Positions 5,095 to 5,255 of a stretch of DNA of 5,255 nt are shown piece after piece. The notes under the pieces were generated by a model. That model had not been told where the DNA came from and ran no database searches. It saw only the letters and a list, made by a program, of their open reading frames with translations. Source of the stretch: Candidatus Bathyarchaeota archaeon (GTDB lineage: Archaea; Thermoproteota; Bathyarchaeia; Bathyarchaeales; SOJC01); assembly GCA_030641425.1 (NCBI GenBank), contig DAOWHM010000095.1, positions 1 through 5,255 on the forward strand, written 5' to 3'. Every line of letters begins with the position of its first letter. Position 1 is the stretch's first letter. Position numbers and translations under genes: made by a program.

Positions 5095-5255
5095 ATGAAC
5101 TCGGAATCAGCTAAGAGACAACTCTGTCAGATCCTGTTTAAGATCGGTGCAGTAAAGTTTGGCGCCTTCAAACTCGTAAGTGGAAAGACTAGCCCTTATT
5201 ACATTGATCTGCGAATAGTGCCTAGCTTTCCTGACGCTTTCCATAAGATATGTGA
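5095..5255 (+). CDS. pyrE: Orotate phosphoribosyltransferase, N-terminal part (3' part outside window)
   Basis: The first 53 codons of an enzyme that joins orotate to PRPP to form orotidine 5'-monophosphate, the fifth step of de novo pyrimidine synthesis in the cytosol. The diagnostic N-terminal block is clear: IGAVKFGAFKLVSGKTSP (17-34) followed by YYIDLRIVPSFP (35-46). The SGKxSPYYxDLR element is typical of archaeal PyrE and its Lys and Tyr lie near the active site. The PRPP-binding motif would lie beyond the right edge and cannot be checked. The ATG at 5095 is set by GGAGGT at 5084-5089. It follows the hydrolase gene after 3 bases. The frame is intact to the edge. Confidence 0.93.
   Translation, partial: MNSESAKRQLCQILFKIGAVKFGAFKLVSGKTSPYYIDLRIVPSFPDAFHKIC

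Overview
The window looks like a piece of an archaeal chromosome, most likely from an uncultured TACK-type lineage such as Bathyarchaeia. Several things point that way. The N-acetyltransferase closely resembles the Sulfolobus Ard1/Nat enzyme, the start of pyrE is of the archaeal type, and there are candidate archaeal TATA boxes about 25 bases before short leaders. Base composition is moderate and AT-leaning. Genes are packed closely, and no gene-free stretch exceeds 150 bases. The lineage is an inference from recalled family resemblance, not from a search.

Layout. At the left edge the last 40 codons of an unidentified + strand gene overlap the start of a small four-helix membrane protein (117-587), which meets the next gene tail to tail with a 19-base overlap. 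Four genes then read leftward on the - strand. In transcription order they are a LarA-type nickel racemase (4006-2741), an AEC-family transporter (about 2679-1744), a RimI/Ard1-type N-acetyltransferase (1636-1136) and a CYTH-domain protein (1102-569). A 145-base divergent region with a candidate TATA box on each strand separates larA from a rightward set: a 50-residue cysteine-rich protein resembling DUF1540 (4152-4304), a metallo-beta-lactamase-fold hydrolase (4378-5091) and the 5' part of pyrE (5095 to the right edge).

How the genes may work together. The racemase and the AEC transporter are the most suggestive pair. LarA interconverts the stereoisomers of a 2-hydroxy acid, and AEC carriers include malate-type organic acid permeases, so the pair may handle uptake or release plus racemisation of a hydroxy acid. 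The LarA keeps every metal, cofactor and catalytic residue I can map, but the segment that carries a substrate-contacting tryptophan in the Lactobacillus enzyme has none here, so lactate should not be assumed. The acetyltransferase and CYTH genes follow on the same strand but have no evident link to that chemistry. The metallo-beta-lactamase gene and pyrE are almost contiguous and probably cotranscribed.

I see no mobile element, CRISPR array, tRNA, rRNA, phage gene or defence system. Nothing here amounts to a clearly new biological system. The best leads are the racemase-transporter pair and the small cysteine-rich protein.
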